Below, piece by piece: positions 28,310 to 32,177 of a stretch of 32,177 bases of DNA. The position numbers and the translations under genes were made by a program. Under the pieces are notes generated by a model. The model worked only from the letters and a program-made list of their open reading frames with translations, did not search any database and had not been told where the DNA came from. The stretch is from assembly GCA_003427395.1 (NCBI GenBank), contig BFEA01000178.1:1704218-1736394 (forward strand), read 5' to 3'. Each line of letters begins with the position of its first letter. Positions within the stretch are counted from its first letter, which is position 1. This DNA comes from Chara braunii. Its lineage: Eukaryota > Streptophyta > Charophyceae > Charales > Characeae.

Positions 28310-29450
28310 CGGATTAGGGAGTTCAAAGCTAATGGTTCGATCGAACCCGCCATTGGACCACGGCCATTTCCGGTAGTATTAGTACCGAACAAGAATGGGT
28401 CGATTCGCATCTGCATCGGTTACCGGAAACTGAATGATATCACGATCAAAGATATGTATCCCCTTCCCCGGACTGATGATTTGCTGAATGCGATTGGGTG
28501 TGCTAATTATTTTAGTAAATTTGATATTCGCCACGGCTTCAATCATATTCTGATTAAGGAGGAAGATCAACCAAAAACGGCCTTCGTGTTGTTTGAAGGC
28601 ACGTGCCAGTGGGTTCGGTGTCCTGAGGATTTGCAACGCACATGCCACGTTTCAGGGCCATAAACGTGACCTTTCAAAACTTCGTCAACAAGACGCGGCT
28701 AACTCAGAGGATGATCAACTTTTGCGTTATCGTGTACATGGAGGACATTCTGGTCTACTCAGAGACCTTTCACGGGCACACGCAGCATATCGAATGGACG
28801 TTGGGAGCTTTGAGAGACGCTGGGTTCAAGATCGCGCTCGAAAAGAGCAAGTTCTTCCTTTCAAAGATCTCGTTCCTGGGCTACGTGGTAACACGGGGTG
28901 GACTGCGGCCAGATTCGAGAATGGTCGCGGCGGTGAAAGATGCCCCCGTTCCTACATCGCTGACGCAGGTTCGAGCCATTTTGGGACTGGCCTCATACTA
29001 TCGTCGTTTCATCAAGGGCTTTGCTGCGATAGCAAGACCCTTGATGAACTTGCTGCGAAAGGACCAGCCTCTCAGTTGGGACGCTGAGTGCGAGCAGGCC
29101 TTCGCCACCCTCAAGGACGCCCTGGCCACATCACCTATTCTGATCCGGCCAGACCCTACAAAGCGGTTCATTCTCATTACGGACTGGCAATCGAAGGCGA
29201 TTTCCGCCATTCAAGCACAAAAGGGGAGTGACGGTCGTGAACACGTCATCGAATACGCATCACGCATGATGCCAGATGAGCCAAGGAATGATTCGGCCCC
29301 CCAAGGCGAATGTTACGCCATGGTCTGGGGAATCCAGCACTTTCATCCGTATTTCTACGGACATAAGTTTCTTCTTGTGAGTGACCATGAGCCACTGCCA
29401 ACGCTGAAAAGGCTCACTAATTACACACGTATGATTGGGCGATGGGCTGA
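28310..29450 (+). pseudogene. Ty3-2 reverse transcriptase and RNase H, frameshifted and truncated
   Basis: RT continues with NGSIEPAIGPRPFPVVLVP, ICIGYRKLNDIT, YPLPRTDDLL and FSKFDIRHGFNHILIKEED. Two frameshifts near 28620-28680 scramble the MPFGL-type block. Frame +1 then carries the catalytic box as YMED (28735-28746) instead of Y-x-D-D, so one metal-binding Asp is Glu. The thumb and connection follow (FLGYVVTRGGL, then ILGLASYYRRFIKGFA). RNase H has ILITDWQSKA, PQGECYAMVWGIQHF and FLLVSDHEPL. Homology stops near 29450. The open frame continues to 30075, but it no longer resembles pol. Confidence 0.9.
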
Positions 29451-30659
29451 AACGCCCCCGATACTGGCAGTCTGTAGCCGCGTATCAACGCAGAGTTCTC
29501 ACCCCGCTTGGTTTAGGCATGCAAGCCAGGTTCGCCCGTGCGCCACAGTCTGTCGCGGCCCCGCACGTCAACACCATATACTCGACACCTGCTCGTCGGA
29601 TCGCCCAACTCTCATACTCACTCACTTTCCGAACTTGTTCGTTAGCCGACCCTCACTGATCGCGCTAACCTCCAGATTCTTAGAGAGAGCAACTAATCGC
29701 GCTTGCGAAATTTATAGCATGCCTGCTTGCGCGATGAATTCGGCAACATGCCTAAGCAAAGGAAGAGAGGAAGTGCCTATGTTTGCATGTCCAGGCCGTG
29801 GCACGGGGGACAGAGCCATTTTCTGCGCATCGATCCAGGCATGCAAACGTGGGAACCACTTAGAACAAAGGAAGAAAGTGTGCATGCGCAGACAAGGCGG
29901 GAAAGAAGGAAACACAAGTCCATCAAGAACAAAAAGATTACAGTTGCGATTATGCCCGCCAAAAGCTACAGTTACACACGAGATTAAGGCGCAGATGGAA
30001 ATCACAGCCCTGACCCTGTCGAGGCACAGCGCGTGCGAGCAAGAAGCGTCGTCAGCCGAATTGCAAGTTGCCTAAATTCCTAGTCTAAATCCTAATTGCA
30101 AAAGGAAATTCAGATAGAAAAACAATTCCGAGAGGCCGCAGGGGCTCGACATTAGTTCGAATTCGAAAAACAAAAATTCTCGCGCGCTAATCACGCCAAA
30201 ATTCCTAGTGCTCACAGCAGAACAAGAAAGGAGCCATGACAACCGTTATTTCTCACGCTCGCTAAGGCGCGGTCACTTAATCGTCGGCGGGGGACTTTCC
30301 TGGCAGCGGCCCAACGAATTTCAACAAAAACGAAAAAGAAGAGAGGGCATCCATGCAACTTGCCCAACCGATCCCTGCTTACGCCCGTCACCCATCAAAA
30401 CCCTTTCGTTTCCCCACAGCAGCCTCTCGCAGGAAGTCGCGCAGTTAAAGAAGATAGTTAGTCTCACCCACACTCCCATTGCCATTCAAGTGGGTCCAGA
30501 GCTAAGCAGGAGAGGGGGACTTTCATTCGGTCCCTTCCTTAGGGTCACCACCCAGACTAGGGGGATTGAAAATATAAACGGTTCTAGCGCGTCCGCCAGC
30601 TTGCGAGCGTATCGTAGGCAGGGCGTTAGTTGTCAAGTCGTTTTCCAAGCTTTGGTTTC
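29451..30659. other. Unassigned sequence between Ty3-2 and the LINE fragment
   Basis: No integrase or LTR is recognised. Bases 29451-30075 are open on the plus strand but without domain-like features, and the minus strand is also partly open. Bases 30076-30230 are AT-rich with AATTCC words. On the minus strand 30330-30659 may still be the degraded C-terminus of the LINE ORF2, since its frame appears to continue, but I cannot support a boundary. Confidence 0.45.
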
Positions 30660-31922
30660 ATCCCATATGTCCCCCACCCGAAGAATACCGTGTTTGACTG
30701 ACGAAGCCCACTAGGGTTCCGAGTTGCGACCTTGCCTATCTATGATTGCCCTATTTCCAAACAGGCGTTGGCATAAAATCTCCTCCATACTTTGAAAGAG
30801 CGACTTGTCCGGGATCAACATCCTCCAATTGCTAATGAGGTTGACCCAAAACTTCTCTCTTGTCCTGCCGCTTCCCTGTCCCCTTCCTCTCGTGAGTGCA
30901 AGTTGGCTCGGGGGATAGACCAATACCGGTCCTCGAGCCATATAAGCAGGTCCACTCTATGATCGGTTTTGTTCCCTGGCCAGATCCCACCATGGGGGGT
31001 TTAAGCCGACAATCAATCTTTTAACCCATTAGATTGATAAAACCGTGGTTTGAAGAGAGAGGTCAAACAAGCCCAATCCTCCGCTAGTTTTAGGTTGGAT
31101 CAACGTATCGCACGCCACCCGGTTAATCACATTTTGTTGTTCATGATCCCCTCGCCAGAGAAAGACCTCTACGTTTTCCTTGAGGGCCTTGACGCTACCC
31201 TTTCCCTAGTGCTAGTGGGCTGATTTATACCAAATTGATGCCAACACTACGCTATTATTGATCAGTGCCCCACTGCGCCCCCCTAAAATGGAGGTGTTTC
31301 CAAAAAAATAAATAAAAAAATACATGTGTTTTTGTTTTCCTATTTCTGCATTTTTTTCATCGGAGGCCTAGTAATTCATTCGTCGTTGCTCGTCGGTGGT
31401 CCTTGAGCGGAGAGTGTCACCCCCAGGACTCGGATATGTTCCTTTAGGGGTCTCTTGTCCAGCTTGGGTTGTTCCGGGGGACGAACCCCATGGAAGTGGA
31501 TCCGCCTGCCTTATGTTTTACCTCCCAGTTGATGATCATGTCAGACACCTGGTGAAGCGTCCCATCTGGGCTTTAATTTCTGCCATATTATTTTAGGTGG
31601 TCTCTTCTACTATTTTTAGGTCATCCGCGAACATCGAGTAAACATGATTGAATTCAATCTGGATACCTACCTGACGAAGACTAGAGATCTTTTTGTTAGT
31701 TCTCTAATTAGCTTCCAACGCTTCCATTACTACGAGAAAAAGGAATGGTGCTATTGGGTCACCCTGCCACAAAGAGCGTTGCAATTTGATTTTAAGAGTT
31801 AAGAGTCCATCACCTGCACTCGTGTAGTTGCATTGCAGTGAAGTATCCTTGTCCAACCCTGAAATTTCGGACCAAAGTTTATTTTGTGCAAACATTTTTC
31901 CAAGAACCTCCAATCTATGAAT
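30660..31922 (-). pseudogene. LINE (non-LTR retrotransposon) ORF2 fragment: RT palm to C-terminal region
   Basis: Reading the minus strand from 31922, IDWRFLEKCLHKINFGP is the palm start after the YDS motif of LINE RTs. A frameshift leads to LWQGDPIAPFLFLVVMEAL (31770-31710 region), the R-x-GDPLSP-type motif B, then YSMFADDLKIV (about 31645) with the catalytic FADD box. The C-terminal region follows: EVFLWRGDHEQQ, VACDTLIQPKTSGGLGLFDL (about 31115-31060), then FWVNLISNW. Many stops interrupt (TAG after EAN, and several where Trp is expected, such as AH-stop-H-stop-GKG near 31215). A T/A-rich patch near 31290-31360 may be a small insert. The 5' endonuclease part is missing because another element abuts at 31923. 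Confidence 0.85.
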
Positions 31923-32177
31923 CCCCCACGGCCGCGGTCACCGCCGGCACGACCACGGCCCTTGGTCGCCGCCGAGGGCCCGCGGCGACCACGGTCTGTC
32001 GCGGTCTGCCATGGCCGAGGGGAGAGGGGGTTGGGGATGGGGGTTTCCGATTGGGGTTCCAGAAACCCGACCCTACCCGCTCGAACAAAAAAAAGTAAAA
32101 AAAAAAAATTCGGGGGACCGTTTTTTATTTCTGAAAAAAAAATAAAAAATAGATTTATTTTTTTTTATATTATTTGA
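31923..32177. mobile_element. hAT-like GC-rich end, continues beyond window
   Basis: LINE homology breaks at about 31922 and is replaced by CCACGGCCGCGGTCACCG and similar words (CACGGCCC, GGTCTGTCGCGGTC, ATGGCCGAGG) to about 32020. Next come a G-rich stretch and long A/T homopolymers to the window end. The motif content resembles hAT-2 ends and the 19981-20070 array. Only one end is visible, so a terminal repeat or target duplication cannot be checked. Confidence 0.5.

Larger units (their letters stand above)
17903..29450 (+). mobile_element. Ty3-2: second Ty3-type retroelement, split by hAT-2
   Basis: The order on the plus strand is primer site, gag capsid (18062-18682), the inserted hAT-2, gag linker and zinc knuckle (26045-26510), protease, RT and RNase H (to about 29450). 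Integrase is not found, and sequence identity to the family is lost after the RNase H segment LTNYTRMIGRW. Without the insert the coding part is about 4 kb. The lineage differs from Ty3-1 in gag, in knuckle sequence and in having a protease. No 3' LTR was recognised. Confidence 0.85.

Overview
The window is a eukaryotic, almost entirely repeat-derived region: I find no intact host gene, no tRNA or rRNA gene, and no CRISPR or bacterial-type operon. It holds a nested set of decayed transposable elements: two large hAT-superfamily DNA transposons (DUF659-type transposase with BED-like finger and C-terminal dimerisation domain), a short non-autonomous hAT element, two Ty3-type LTR retroelements in opposite orientations (one a chromovirus), and one LINE fragment. 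Chromodomain Ty3 elements, DUF659-type hATs and a near-canonical tRNA-iMet primer site fit a plant-lineage genome. The GC-rich, microsatellite-rich character made me think of a charophyte alga such as Chara, but that is a guess from style, not from a marker gene.

Layout. 1-6721: hAT-1 on the plus strand. A GA microsatellite and an array of TTGAAC inverted repeats precede a broken transposase (about 565-3108), a long low-complexity C-terminal extension (3615-about 6037), a foldback and a right-hand subterminal array (6617-6721). A 498-bp hAT MITE with a perfect 8-bp target duplication (3109-3606) sits inside the extension. 6722-9557: decayed coding-like debris, a strongly folded about 100-bp insert (8304-8399) flanked by an 8-bp direct repeat, and non-coding flank. 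9558-15011: Ty3-1 on the minus strand (gag, RT, RNase H, integrase, chromodomain), with no room for a protease. 15012-16070 is AT-rich leader. 16071-16181 is a cluster of four hairpins, followed by a GAT repeat and a solo right end of the same hAT family as the MITE. From about 16777 to 29450: Ty3-2 on the plus strand (primer binding site 17903-17914, gag, protease, RT, RNase H). Its gag is split by hAT-2 (about 18683-26044), which carries a 793-base assembly gap, a phased decamer array, a transposase with in-frame stops and another long C-terminal extension. About 30660-31922: LINE ORF2 fragment on the minus strand, abutting a further hAT-like GC-rich end that runs off the window.

How the parts relate. 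The two hAT copies share one architecture: GA array, GC-rich leader, helically phased subterminal repeats, transposase, and an extension of 650 codons or more beyond the dimerisation domain. That extension is the least explained part of the window. Nesting gives an order: Ty3-2 inserted before hAT-2, hAT-1 before the MITE, and the LINE before the element at 31923. Most premature stops can be explained by one C-to-T or G-to-A transition at Trp or Gln codons, and two catalytic residues (Ty3-2 protease Asp to Asn, Ty3-1 integrase Glu to Lys) are lost by the same change. This suggests decay by deamination of methylated cytosines in silenced DNA. Nothing here looks like a working novel system.
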